A DNA stretch of 64,000 nt from Armatimonadetes bacterium UBA1398. Lineage in GTDB: Bacteria; Armatimonadota; Zipacnadia; UBA1398. The notes under the pieces are model-generated. The model was not told the origin of the DNA, searched no databases, and saw only the letters and a list, made by a program, of their open reading frames with translations. This document shows, piece after piece, positions 33,242-42,900 of this stretch (positions are counted from its first letter, which is position 1; every line of letters starts with the position of its first letter). The stretch is taken from contig DBQI01000035.1 of assembly GCA_002305165.1 (NCBI GenBank), forward strand, positions 1 through 64,000, read 5' to 3'. A program made the translations under genes and the position numbers.

Positions 33242-34123
33242 GTGATCGAGATGCGGATCGTACGATGGAGTTGCTGCTTGGCCCTGCTCCTGCTACCGCT
33301 TGCCGCGTGTGCTCAGACCGATGCCGAGGAGATCGCCGCCACCCTGGACGCCCTGCTCGCGGCCGCTCAGGCCGGGGATGCCGAGGCCCTCGGCGAGCTG
33401 ATCACCGACCCCTGCGTCGTGCGCACGGACCCGTTCGACGAGGTGCTGGGCCGAGCGGAGTTCGTGGAGCAGACGGCCGCCCACCCGACTCCGACCGACT
33501 TCACCCTCGGTGAGTTCGAACCGTGGATCGGCCAGGGTGCGGCCTACGCCCTCGTGCCCATGACCCTCGGGCCCGAGACGCCCCCGGTGATCCAGCAGGT
33601 GCGCCTCGCGACCCTCTTCGTCGAAGTGGAGGACGCGTGGAAGGTCGCGGCCATGGTGATGTTGGTAACCATCAACGAGGAGGATCCCAACGCGGCGCCG
33701 CTGCGCGAGATGCAGCCGAACATGATGACTAGCCTCCAGCGGTTCGGGCAGCAGCTCCAGGGCCTGACGGCGAATGGCGACATGGTGGGCTTCACGAAGC
33801 TCTGCCACGAGAACGCCCTGCTCGGGGCCGCCAACCAGGAGACGGGCGCAATGGAGCTGGCGACGGCGGCGCAGATCGAGGAGGCCCTCGAGGCCGGTGA
33901 AGGTTTCGCCTCGGGGCTCTCTCCTTCGGCGAATCCGGAGATGGTCATGGAGATGGGCTTCGGCGGAGTCTTCACGGCCACGACCATGGTCTCCCTCGGG
34001 CCCGACGGCGCGACCGCGTCGCAGCGGCTCGTGGGGCTCGTGTCCTACATCCTCCCGTTCTCGGAGGACGACGCCGGCGAGTGGCTGATCGTCGCAGCTC
34101 TCCGGGTGCCCCCGGCGGAGTAG
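33242..34123 (+). CDS. Exported NTF2-like (SnoaL-type) protein
   Basis: A 293-residue protein with an N-terminal signal (CCLALLLLPLAACAQ) that could be a lipobox (LAAC). Residues about 25-145 resemble the NTF2/SnoaL fold: IAATLDALLAAAQAGDAEALGELIT, FVEQTAAHPTPTDFTLGEFE, then VEVEDAWKVAAMVMLV. A second related half (residues 160-290) repeats the helix-plus-sheet pattern. GTG 33242 overlaps strong AAGGAGAG; ATG 33251 is the other choice. It lies between the transglutaminase-like gene and rsmE in one direction. Function unknown. Confidence 0.75.
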   Translation: MIEMRIVRWSCCLALLLLPLAACAQTDAEEIAATLDALLAAAQAGDAEALGELITDPCVVRTDPFDEVLGRAEFVEQTAAHPTPTDFTLGEFEPWIGQGAAYALVPMTLGPETPPVIQQVRLATLFVEVEDAWKVAAMVMLVTINEEDPNAAPLREMQPNMMTSLQRFGQQLQGLTANGDMVGFTKLCHENALLGAANQETGAMELATAAQIEEALEAGEGFASGLSPSANPEMVMEMGFGGVFTATTMVSLGPDGATASQRLVGLVSYILPFSEDDAGEWLIVAALRVPPAE

Positions 34124-34137
34124 GGGCCGCCGATCCC

Positions 34138-34863
34138 ATGCCGCGGTTCGCCCTCCCTGCAGATCCCGACGAGGCTGGGTTGGTCACCATCGCGGGTTCG
34201 GATGCGGCGCATATCTCGGGCGCCCTCCGGATCCGCGCTGGCGACCGGTTCGCGGCCTCGCGGCCGGGCCGGCTGTTGGAGCTGGAGGTCCTCCGCGCCG
34301 GGCCGGCCGAGGTCGTTGCGCGGGTCCTCTATGACGTGCCCGAGCCCGCAGCCCCCCGGGTCGACCTGACCCTGCTGGTCTCTCTGCCGAAGAAGCGGCT
34401 GATGGAGCCAATCATCGAGAAGGCGTCGGAGGTCGGCGCTCGAGCGCTCCAGCCCGTCATCGCGGAACGGTGCATCGTGCGCATCGACGACGAGAAGGCC
34501 GAGACCCGGCTAGTACGCTGGCGGCGCACGGCCCAGGAGTCTCAGAAGCAGTGCGGCCGCACGGAGCCGTTGGCGGTGCATCCGCCGGTTCCGCTGGCTG
34601 AGACGGTGCGGCAGGGATGGGACAGGCTGTACGTGCTGCACGAGTCCGCCGAGGAGTTGCTGAGCCCCGCCGACGCCCCGGGTGAGGGCCGGGTGGCGGC
34701 GCTCATCGGGCCCGAGGGCGGCTTGAGCCCGGGGGAGGTCGCCCTCGCCGCAGAGGCGGGCGGGATCGTCCGGCGCCTCGCGACGAACATCCTCAAGGTG
34801 GACACGGCGGCGATGGTCGCCGCGGCGATCCTCATCGCCTCGCCGTGGCGGCCCAGGAGGTAG
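34138..34863 (+). CDS. rsmE: 16S rRNA (uracil(1498)-N3)-methyltransferase
   Basis: SPOUT-class methyltransferase that modifies U1498 in the ribosomal decoding region. 241 residues, normal for RsmE. The N-terminal PUA-like part contains HISGALRIRAGDRF; the knot domain has LPKKRLMEPIIEKASEVGA, AQESQKQCGRTEPL, ALIGPEGGLSPGEV and the C-terminal LATNILKVDTAAMVAAAIL. ATG 34138 is the first Met in the conserved frame. Unusually, it sits inside an operon of exported proteins and a sugar transporter. Confidence 0.95.
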   Translation: MPRFALPADPDEAGLVTIAGSDAAHISGALRIRAGDRFAASRPGRLLELEVLRAGPAEVVARVLYDVPEPAAPRVDLTLLVSLPKKRLMEPIIEKASEVGARALQPVIAERCIVRIDDEKAETRLVRWRRTAQESQKQCGRTEPLAVHPPVPLAETVRQGWDRLYVLHESAEELLSPADAPGEGRVAALIGPEGGLSPGEVALAAEAGGIVRRLATNILKVDTAAMVAAAILIASPWRPRR

Positions 34864-34895
34864 GAACCCCGCCTCCGGCGCGGAATACCTGGAGA

Positions 34896-37427
34896 GTGTC
34901 GGATTCTCACAGCGCCCCAGTTGGCTCCGCTTCCGCCCACGCCGCTCTCGAGGTGCAGCGCCTCTCGAAGAGCTTCCCCGGCGTGCGAGCCCTGCGCGAC
35001 GTCTCCCTGAGGGTGCGCTCCGGCTCGATCCATGCTTTGGTGGGCGAGAACGGCGCAGGCAAGTCGACCCTGGTGAAGATCATCGCGGGGATCCAGCAGC
35101 CGGACGCGGGCGCCGTGGAACTCTCCGGTCGGCGGGTGACGCGCTTCACTCCTGTCGCGTCGCGTGCGCTCGGAGTGGGCCTCGTGGCCCAGGAGGCCGA
35201 GCACTTCGCGGACCTCACGGCGCTGGAGAACTTTTACGTGGGCGACTGGGAGCGGCGGTTCGGTCCCGTGCTGGACTGGCAGGCCATGGAGACCCGGGCC
35301 CGCCAAGTGCTCGAGGACCTGGGCGTCAACATCCCCCTGCAGGCGCGCATGGGTGATCTGCCCCTCGCCCAGCGCCAGATGATCCAGATCGGCCGCGCCC
35401 TGCTCTTGGACGCGCGGCTGCTGATCCTCGACGAGCCCACGGCCGCCCTGGGGCAGGCGGAGACCGACGCCCTCTTCGCCCTCGTTCGGCGGCTCGCCGA
35501 GCGTGGCGTGGGGATCATCTACATCAGCCACCGCCTTGACGAGGTGTTCGAACTCGCCGACGAGGTGACCGTGCTGCGGGACGGCGAACTCGTCGACAGC
35601 CTCCCCGTCGACGGTCTCAGCCGCGAGGACCTCGTGCGTATGATGGTCGGCTCCGAGGTGCCCGCGTCCCGTCGGGTCGAGGGCCCGGCTCCGGCCGCGA
35701 GCGAGGCGCCACCTGTGCTTGAGGTGGTGGGCCTCGGCGTGAGGGGGCAGTTCGAGGATGTGACCCTCTCCGTCCGTCCGGGGGAGATCCTGGGGCTCGC
35801 GGGCCTCCAGGGCTCGGGACGCAACGCCCTCGCCCACGCCCTCGGAGGGGCCCTTCGCGCCGACGCGGGCGAGGTGCGCGTAGATGGTGCGACCCAGCGG
35901 CTGACCTCCACGAACGCCGCCCAGCGGGCAGGCATCGTGCTCGCGCCGGGCGACCGGCATGGCCGGGCCCTCGTGCTGCCCATGACCCTCCGCGAGAACA
36001 TCACCTTGTCGATTCTCCGGCGCGTCAGCCGGGGGCCGTTCCCCCACCTGCCCACTGAGCGGCAGGTCGCGAAGCGGTACTGCGAGGAGCTGGACATCCG
36101 CGCCACCTCCTTGGAGCAGGTGACCGCCACCCTCTCGGGCGGCAACCAGCAGAAGGTTTCCCTGGCGCGGCGACTCGCCGCCGAGCCGCGAGTCCTCGTC
36201 CTCGAGGAGCCCACCCAGGGCGTGGATGTGGGGGCGCGCGCGGAGATCCACCGGCTGCTCAGGGAGCTGGCCGCCCAGGGACTCGCCATCGTCATGGTGA
36301 GCTCGGACATGGACGAGGTGCTCGCCCTCAGTGACCGCGTCGCGGTGATGCACCGAGGCAAAGTGGCCGGCATTCTCGAGGGCGGTGAGGCCACCAAGGA
36401 GCATGTGCTCGAACTCGCCTTCGGCGAGGGCGTCGAGTCTGCCGCCTCGGATCAGCGCGTGGAGCGAGCGCCATCGGTCTGGCGGCGGCTGCTTGGACGG
36501 CGGGAGCTGGGACTCGCCCTCGTGGTGATCGTCGCCATGGTCGCCCTCGCGCTGACGACGGAGAACTTCCGTACCGTGGACAACTTCCGGGACATGGCCC
36601 TCAACTCCGCGTACATCCTGGTGGCCGCCCTGGGCATGACCATGATCATCCTGACCTCGGGCATCGACATCTCCATTGGCTCTATGCTCGCCCTCTGCTG
36701 CATGGCCTTCGGCGTGATGGCTCAGCGGGAGGCGCCTATACCCCTGGTCGTGCTCGGAACCCTGGCCACGGGCGCGCTATTGGGGGCCATCAACGCCGTG
36801 GGCGTGGGCCTCATGCGGCTGCCCCCGATCATCATGACCCTCGCCACCCTGACCATCTACCGTGGAGCCGTGCTGCGCCTCGGCGGAGGCGACTGGATAC
36901 AGCTGCCGGAGCAGTACCTTCCCATGGGTCGCGGCCTGGTTCTCGGCGTCCCCATCCCCGTATGGGAGGCTTTCGCCGCCCTCGCTGTCGTCGCCGCGGT
37001 GCTGCGGTACACCGCCTTCGGCCGCAGCCTCTACGCCGTCGGGAACAACGTCCAGGCCTCGGAGCATCTGGGGATCTCGATGCGACGGAGCCAGCTCGCC
37101 GTCTTCACCATTGGCGGCCTGCTCGTCGGGCTGGCGGCCCTGGCCTACGCGCCCCGCTTCGATGTCGTGCAGACCAACTCCGGCATGGGCCTGGAGATGC
37201 TCGTTATCACCGCCGTTGTTGTGGGCGGAACGAACATCACGGGCGGCCGGGGCAGCGTCCTGGGCACCCTGCTCGGCGTGCTGCTCCTGACCCTCATCAG
37301 CAACGCCCTCAACCTGACCCAGGTGTCGGACTACTGGGAGAAGGCCTTCCAAGGCGTGCTCGTCCTCGCCGCCGTCATCGCCGATCACATGGGGCGCGGA
37401 CGGCGCGTGAGCGGAGGTGAGGGCTGA
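34896..37427 (+). CDS. Sugar ABC transporter: double ATPase fused to permease
   Basis: About 843 residues that join what are usually two proteins. Residues 1-510 match RbsA/LsrA/RhaT-type tandem ATPases: Walker A GENGAGKSTLVKI, Walker B LLILDEPTAAL, then the second cassette with its degenerate loop GLQGSGRNALAHALGG, signature LSGGNQQKVSLARRL and EEPTQGVDVG, where Glu replaces the usual Walker B Asp. Residues 520-843 are an RbsC-like permease with about eight to ten membrane helices (MIILTSGIDISIGSMLALC). Start is uncertain: GTG 34896, or GTG 34845 overlapping rsmE. The next gene, a second permease, overlaps by one base (TGATG), which suggests a heterodimeric channel. Substrate is probably a pentose/deoxyhexose or AI-2-like molecule. 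Confidence 0.92.
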   Translation: MSDSHSAPVGSASAHAALEVQRLSKSFPGVRALRDVSLRVRSGSIHALVGENGAGKSTLVKIIAGIQQPDAGAVELSGRRVTRFTPVASRALGVGLVAQEAEHFADLTALENFYVGDWERRFGPVLDWQAMETRARQVLEDLGVNIPLQARMGDLPLAQRQMIQIGRALLLDARLLILDEPTAALGQAETDALFALVRRLAERGVGIIYISHRLDEVFELADEVTVLRDGELVDSLPVDGLSREDLVRMMVGSEVPASRRVEGPAPAASEAPPVLEVVGLGVRGQFEDVTLSVRPGEILGLAGLQGSGRNALAHALGGALRADAGEVRVDGATQRLTSTNAAQRAGIVLAPGDRHGRALVLPMTLRENITLSILRRVSRGPFPHLPTERQVAKRYCEELDIRATSLEQVTATLSGGNQQKVSLARRLAAEPRVLVLEEPTQGVDVGARAEIHRLLRELAAQGLAIVMVSSDMDEVLALSDRVAVMHRGKVAGILEGGEATKEHVLELAFGEGVESAASDQRVERAPSVWRRLLGRRELGLALVVIVAMVALALTTENFRTVDNFRDMALNSAYILVAALGMTMIILTSGIDISIGSMLALCCMAFGVMAQREAPIPLVVLGTLATGALLGAINAVGVGLMRLPPIIMTLATLTIYRGAVLRLGGGDWIQLPEQYLPMGRGLVLGVPIPVWEAFAALAVVAAVLRYTAFGRSLYAVGNNVQASEHLGISMRRSQLAVFTIGGLLVGLAALAYAPRFDVVQTNSGMGLEMLVITAVVVGGTNITGGRGSVLGTLLGVLLLTLISNALNLTQVSDYWEKAFQGVLVLAAVIADHMGRGRRVSGGEG

Positions 37428-38437
37428 TGAAGGAGACGCCCAAAGAGCGCCGGCTCGCCACCCCTGAGACCATCCTGGCGCTCCTGCTCCTCCTGCTACT
37501 CGCCGGGCTCTCCGTCGCCTCGCCCGAGTTCCGCCGGCCGAGCAACTACCTCGGGATGACCCGCTTCTTCATCGAGGTTGGGCTGATCGCGTTGCCCATG
37601 ACCCTCGTCATCATCACCGGCGGCATGGACCTCTCCGTGGGCTCCATCGTGGCCCTGGCCGCGGTCACCCTGGGGATCGCCTGGCGGGATTGGCATCTGA
37701 GCATATGGCTGGCGACGGCGCTCGGAGTGCTCGTCGGAGCTGTGGCGGGGCTCGTCAACGGCGCCCTCATTGTAGGCTTCCGCATCCCCCCACTCATCGT
37801 CACCCTGGCGACTATGGCCGCCTACCGGGGCTTGGCGATCGGCATCAGCCGGGGCGACTCCATCGGAGGGTTCCCCAACGAGTTCCGAGCCCTCGGCCGC
37901 GGCTTCTACTACCTCCCCCACGGCATTGAGGTACCGGGCCAGCTCATCTACCTCATCGTCTTCGCCCTGCTCTTCCGACTCTTCCTCGCTCGCACGGGCA
38001 CAGGCAGGCAGGTCTACGCCATCGGCCTCAACGAGACCGGGGCCCAGTACGCGGGTGTCCCCGTGGGCCGCGTGAAGCTGCTCATCTACTCCCTCAGCGG
38101 CGCCATGGCGGGGCTCGCGGGCGCTGTTCTCGCCTCGCGGATGTCCACCGCCACCTCGGATCTGGGGCTGCTGTTCGAGCTGGACGCGATCACCGCATGC
38201 GTCCTCGGCGGCGTCTCGATCTACGGCGGCCGCGGCTCCATCCTCGGCTCCATGCTCGGACTGTGCATCGTGGGGAGCCTGAAGCGTGGACTCTTCTTCC
38301 TCGGCGTGGAGGCTCGGGACCAGAGCATCCTCATCGGGATTGTCCTTATCCTCGCCGTGTTCGTTCACCAGGTAGTCGTGCCCGCCGTGCGGAATTGGCG
38401 CTTGAGACTGTCACACTCGAAGGAGGGTTCCCCGTGA
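37427..38437 (+). CDS. Sugar ABC transporter permease (RbsC/RhaP-like)
   Basis: A 336-residue inner-membrane permease with about nine to ten helices. The family landmark in the middle is MTLVIITGGMDLSVGSIVALAAV, followed by VNGALIVGFRIPPLIVTLATM and the late block ACVLGGVSIYGGRGSILGSMLG. It is paralogous to the permease half of the upstream fusion. Its ATG shares a base with the fusion's stop, and its own TGA overlaps the GTG of the binding-protein gene (GTGA). Together the three genes make a complete importer. Confidence 0.94.
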   Translation: MKETPKERRLATPETILALLLLLLLAGLSVASPEFRRPSNYLGMTRFFIEVGLIALPMTLVIITGGMDLSVGSIVALAAVTLGIAWRDWHLSIWLATALGVLVGAVAGLVNGALIVGFRIPPLIVTLATMAAYRGLAIGISRGDSIGGFPNEFRALGRGFYYLPHGIEVPGQLIYLIVFALLFRLFLARTGTGRQVYAIGLNETGAQYAGVPVGRVKLLIYSLSGAMAGLAGAVLASRMSTATSDLGLLFELDAITACVLGGVSIYGGRGSILGSMLGLCIVGSLKRGLFFLGVEARDQSILIGIVLILAVFVHQVVVPAVRNWRLRLSHSKEGSP

Positions 38438-39504
38438 ACCGCCGCTCTCTAGCTCTGCTCGCCCTCTGCCTGCCGATCCTGCTCCTGCTGGTGGGCTGCC
38501 CCAAGACCGAGCCGCCGACCCCGTCGACCGCCGGCCCCTTGCCCTCCACCTCGGCCGCTACGCCCTCGAGCCCCGACGCGGGCGAGACCATCGAGATCGC
38601 CATGATCCCCAAGCTGGTCGGCATCGACTTCTTCAATGCCTGCGAGCGCGGGGCGAAGGAGGCGGCCGAGGAGCTGCCGGGAGTCGAGCTCGTCTTCGAC
38701 GGGCCGACCGAGGCCAGCGTCGAGGGCCAGGTCGAGATGATCGAGAACTACACCGACCGTGGCGTCGACGTCATCGCTGTCGCCTGCAACGACCCGAACG
38801 CGGTCGCCGATAGCCTCAAGCGAGCTGTGGACAAGGGTATCACCGTCATCACGTGGGACTCCGATGCCGACGCCGCTGCCTCGGGCCGAGCCTTCTTCGT
38901 CAACCAGGTGCGCGCCCGGGACCTGGCGGAGACCCTCGTCGATGAGATGGCCCGCCAGGCCGGCGAGGATGCCAACATCGTCATCGTCTCCAGCACCCCC
39001 ACCGCCACGAACCAGAACACCTGGATCAAGCACATGCGCGAGTACATGGCTGAGGTCTACCCGGGGATGAAGGAGGCCGCAGACGTCCTCTATCCCGGCG
39101 AGGACCAGGCCGCGGCGACCATGGCGACCCAGGATGTTCTCAAGGCCAATCCCTCCATCAACGGTGTGTTCGGCCTAAGCTCAAACGCGTGCCCCGGCGC
39201 GGCCCAGGCCGTGGTGGATGCGGGCCGGCATACGGAGGTGTCCGTCGTTGGCCTCGGCACGCCCAAAGCCATGCGCGCTTGGGTCGACCGAGGGGAGATC
39301 GGTAGCACCGTCCTGTGGGATGCGGTGCAACTTGGCTACCTCACGGTGCACGTGGCCCAGGCGGTCGCCCGCGGGGAGCTCGGCCCGGATGCCGAGAGCT
39401 TCGCCGCCGGACGCCTTGGCGAGGTAGCCGTGGAGGGCGACGTCGTCGTGCTGGGCAAGCCCGTGGTGTTCACCAAGGAGAACATCGCCGACTACGACTT
39501 CTAG
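38434..39504 (+). CDS. Sugar-binding lipoprotein, LsrB/RhaS-like
   Basis: A 356-residue type-I periplasmic binding protein. GTG 38434 has AAGGAGGG six bases upstream; the N-terminus is a lipoprotein signal (LALCLPILLLLVGCPK). The binding domain starts at about residue 50: IPKLVGIDFFNACERGAKEA, FDGPTEASVEGQVEMIENY, VITWDSDADAAASGRAFFVN, TPTATNQNTWIKHMREYM, VGLGTPKAMRAWVDRG. The pattern DGPTE-S-x-x-x-Q-V, W-D-S-D and N-Q is shared by AI-2 (LsrB) and rhamnose (RhaS) binding proteins. A GH106-like rhamnosidase gene 4 kb away favours rhamnose; this is inference. Last gene before the terminator. Confidence 0.92.
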   Translation: MNRRSLALLALCLPILLLLVGCPKTEPPTPSTAGPLPSTSAATPSSPDAGETIEIAMIPKLVGIDFFNACERGAKEAAEELPGVELVFDGPTEASVEGQVEMIENYTDRGVDVIAVACNDPNAVADSLKRAVDKGITVITWDSDADAAASGRAFFVNQVRARDLAETLVDEMARQAGEDANIVIVSSTPTATNQNTWIKHMREYMAEVYPGMKEAADVLYPGEDQAAATMATQDVLKANPSINGVFGLSSNACPGAAQAVVDAGRHTEVSVVGLGTPKAMRAWVDRGEIGSTVLWDAVQLGYLTVHVAQAVARGELGPDAESFAAGRLGEVAVEGDVVVLGKPVVFTKENIADYDF

Positions 39505-39535
39505 CCCCAGGTTCGCGATGCCACCCAGCGTTCCC

Positions 39536-39570
39536 GCCGGCGGGTCAATGTGACCCGCCGGCACTTTTTT
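39536..39570 (+). terminator. Intrinsic terminator of the transporter operon
   Basis: GCCGGCGGGTCA at 39536-39547 pairs perfectly with TGACCCGCCGGC at 39551-39562 through an ATG loop, followed by AC and a T6 run (39565-39570). A 12-bp G/C-rich stem plus T-run is a textbook Rho-independent terminator, 32 bp after the binding-protein stop. Confidence 0.93.
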
Positions 39571-39767
39571 GTGGGCCGTAACCTTGGTCGTCTATCCAGT
39601 GGATTCAGTGAACCAATACCTTCGCCGGTGTGTCACTGATGCGCCAAACGGCGGCTCCCGTGACGTGACATGAGGACCAGGTAAAAGGCAAGGATGTATC
39701 CCTCCCCAGGGTGGAGGAGAAGTCGCCGGGCACCCGAAGGGAACGTTAGGCTGCCACGGGCACCTAC
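39571..39767. other. Intergenic leader region upstream of the NrdR boxes, no gene seen
   Basis: About 200 bases without a supported gene. A minus-strand frame from 39905 crosses it but has no ribosome site and would read through the NrdR boxes. I looked for a cobalamin riboswitch upstream of the B12-dependent reductase and do not see its conserved box elements. Confidence 0.4.
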
Positions 39768-39815
39768 CCACAATATATGGTGTACCGGTGGGCTGCGATC
39801 TACTCTATATTGTGG
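39768..39815 (+). promoter_or_regulatory. Two NrdR boxes upstream of nrdJ
   Basis: Box 1, CCACAATATATGGTGT at 39768-39783, matches 14 of 16 positions of the NrdR consensus acaCwAtATaTwGtgt. Box 2, 39800-39815, read on the minus strand is CCACAATATAGAGTAG and matches 12 of 16. Starts are 32 bp apart, about three helical turns, the usual arrangement for NrdR, the ATP/dATP-sensing repressor of ribonucleotide reductase genes. Half-sites TACCCACAATATA and TATATTGTGGGTA form a 13-bp inverted repeat. Confidence 0.85.
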
Positions 39816-39824
39816 GTATTGCCC

Positions 39825-39854
39825 TTGACGTGCGGTGGCGGAGAGCGGTAAACT
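39825..39854 (+). promoter_or_regulatory. Sigma-70-like promoter of nrdJ
   Basis: TTGACG (39825-39830) and TAAACT (39849-39854) are separated by 18 bases, just downstream of the NrdR boxes. Transcription would start near 39861, about 60 bases before the TTG start codon. Assigned by pattern only. Confidence 0.5.
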
Positions 39855-39922
39855 CCCCTCCTCGCAATCACAGATGTATACAACATTACAGCGAGTAACT
39901 TGCACAATGCTGAGGTGCCCCC

Positions 39923-42900
39923 TTGAAGTTCACGCGTCGCTTCACCCAGGCGGGCCATTCCCCGTATGAGGGGATGGACTTTGTCCCCCGCACCAGCGAG
40001 ATACGCAACCCGGATGGGAGCATCGTCTTCCGCGCCGAGAGCGTCATGGCGCCCCAGTCCTGGTCCCAGGTCGCCGTGGATATCCTCGCCCAGAAGTACT
40101 TCCGTCGGCGCGGGGTCCCCCAACCCGACGGCAGCCTCGGAGGTGAGACGGACGCGCGACAGGTCTTTGACCGCATGGCGGACTGCTGGCGCCACTGGGG
40201 CGAGAAGCATGGGCACTTCGACGACGTCGAGGATGCGGAGGCCTTCGAGGCCGAACTGTGCGCCATGCTCGCGAAGCAGATGGCGGCCCCGAACAGCCCC
40301 CAGTGGTTCAACACGGGGTTGCACCACGCCTACGGCATCGAGGGGCCGGCCCAGGGCCATTGGTACGCGGATGCCGAGACGGGCGAGGTGAGGCAGTCCA
40401 CCAATGCCTACGAACGCCCCCAGCCCCACGCCTGCTTCATCCAGTCTATCAACGATGACCTGGTGAACGATGGCGGCATCATGGATCTCTGGATGCGGGA
40501 GGCCCTGGTCTTCAAGTATGGCTCAGGCACGGGCACCAACTTCTCCGCCCTGCGGGGCGAGGGCGAGCCGCTTTCGGGTGGCGGACGCTCCTCGGGCCTC
40601 ATGAGCTTCCTGAAGATCGGGGACGCCGCCGCCGGCGCCATCAAGTCGGGCGGGACCACACGGCGAGCCGCCAAGATGGTCTGCGTGGACATGGACCATC
40701 CCGATATCGAGACCTTCATCGACTGGAAGAGCGTCGAGGAACAGAAGGTCGCCGCCCTCGTGGCAGGCTCCAAGGCCATCGCCTACCATCTCCGCGCCGT
40801 CATCCGCGCGTGCGCTCAGGGCCAAGGCGAGGAGGCTTTCGACGTGGCGAGCAATGAGGCGCTCGCCCAGGCCGTGCAGTCCGCCCTCGCGGCCTTCGTG
40901 CCCGAGGCCTACATCGAGCGGGTCATCGAGTTCGCCCGTCAGGGTTTCACAGACATCGAGTTCCCCGAGTACGATTGCGAGTGGGAGTCAGAGGCTTACC
41001 GAACCGTGGGCGGACAGAACGCCAACAACTCGGTCCGCGTCAACGGCGAGTTCCTCCGTGCCGTGGAGACCGACGGCGAGTGGGCCCTTATCCGCCGCAC
41101 TGATCGAGCCGTGGCGAAGACCGTAAGAGCCCGCGCGTTGATGGACCGCCTCTGCCGTGCCGCGTGGGCCTGTGCGGACCCAGGGCTGCAGTACGACTCG
41201 ACTATCAACGAATGGCATACCTGCCCCAAGGATGGTCGGATCAACGCTTCCAACCCGTGTTCGGAGTACATGTTCCTCGATGACACGGCTTGCAACCTTG
41301 CCTCGCTGAACCTCCTCGCCTTCCTGAACCCTGAGACGGGCGAGATCGATCTCGAGGACCTGCGCCACGCCATCCGTATCTGGACCGTCGTGCTTGAGAT
41401 CAGCGTGACGATGGCCCAGTTCCCCAGCCCCTCGGTGGCGCGAAGGAGTTGGGAGTTTCGCACCCTAGGCCTCGGGTTTGCGAACCTGGGATCGCTGCTC
41501 ATGCAGCTCGGTGTGCCCTACGACAGCCGGAACGGGCGCGCCATCGCTGCAAGCCTCGCGGCGATCATCTGCGGCGAAGCGTACGCCACCTCCGCCGAGA
41601 TGGCCTCCGAGTTGGGGCCTTTCGCGGGGTACGAGCGCAACGCGGAGCACATGCTAAGAGTCGTGCGTAACCATCTGAGGGCTGCCCACGGCGCGCCCCC
41701 CGAACAGTATGAGAACCTCAGCATCCTGCCGAGGCCGCTTGATGCCAGCGCCGCGCCACCCGCCCTCGTTCACGCCGCCCGCGAGGCGTGGGACCGAGCG
41801 CTGGTGATGGGTGAGGAGCACGGCTTCCGGAATGCCCAGGTCACGGTTATCGCGCCCACGGGCACCATCGGCCTCGTCATGGACTGTGATACCACGGGCA
41901 TCGAGCCCGACTTCGCCCTCGTCAAGTTCAAGAAGCTCGCCGGCGGCGGGTACTTCAAGATCATCAACCGCTCCGTCCCCTTCGCCCTGCGCCGCCTGGG
42001 CTACACCCGGGACCAGATCCAGGAGATCGAGCGGTACTGCGTCGGCTCCGCCACACTCGAGGGCGCGCCCCACATCAACCGCGCAAGCCTCAGCGAGAAG
42101 GGCTTCGGCGAGGAGCAGTTGGCAGCCATCGAGAGCCAACTCGCCTCCGCTTTCGACCTCACCTTCGTGTTCAACCGCTACTCCCTAGGCGACGCGTTCT
42201 GCAAGACGGTCCTGGGCCTGAGCGATGAGCAACTCGACTCCTTCGACCTGAACATTCTGGCCCACCTGGGCTTCACGCCAACCCAGATCGCAGAGGCGTC
42301 GGAGTACATCTGCGGCACTATGACGATGGAGGGCGCCCCCCATCTCCGCGAGGATCATCTCGCCGTCTTCGACTGCGCCAGCCGCTGTGGTCGCAAGGGC
42401 CAGCGGTACATCCACTACAACGCCCACCTCGAGATGATGGCCGCCGTGCAGCCTTTCGTCTCCGGCGCTATCTCTAAGACGGTGAACATGCCCTACGACG
42501 CCACGGTGGACGACGTTCGGAATGTCTACATGAAGGCCTGGAAGCTCATGATCAAGGCCGTGGCCCTCTACCGTGACGGCTCGAAGTTCAGTCAGCCTCT
42601 CTCCGCAGTGGTCTCGCGCTATGCGCGCCTGCGAGCCGAGACGCCCGAGTCCCCGCCCGCGGCGCCGGTGGAGGTCATCGAGCGGGTCGTTGTCCGCAAT
42701 GTCGCCAAGCGCCGCCTCATGCCGGCCCGCCGCTCGGGCTACACCCAGAAGGCGAGGATCGGTAACCAGAAGGTCTATCTGCGAACGGGCGATTACGAGG
42801 ACGGCTCCCTGGGCGAGATCTTCATCGACATGCACAAGGAAGGCGCCGCCTTCCGCTCGCTGATGAACTGCTTCGCCATCGCCATCTCCCTGGGGCTGCA

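Noticed and set aside
34542..36404. 620-codon minus-strand open frame
   Set aside because: Antisense of rsmE and the ABC ATPase, whose motifs are complete on the plus strand.
39633..39905. 90-codon minus-strand frame in the nrdJ leader
   Set aside because: It runs through the NrdR boxes and promoter, has no ribosome site and shows no recognisable family.
39571..39922. Possible cobalamin riboswitch upstream of the B12-dependent reductase
   Set aside because: I could not find the conserved B12-box elements on either strand; NrdR boxes explain the regulation better. A covariance-model search would settle it.
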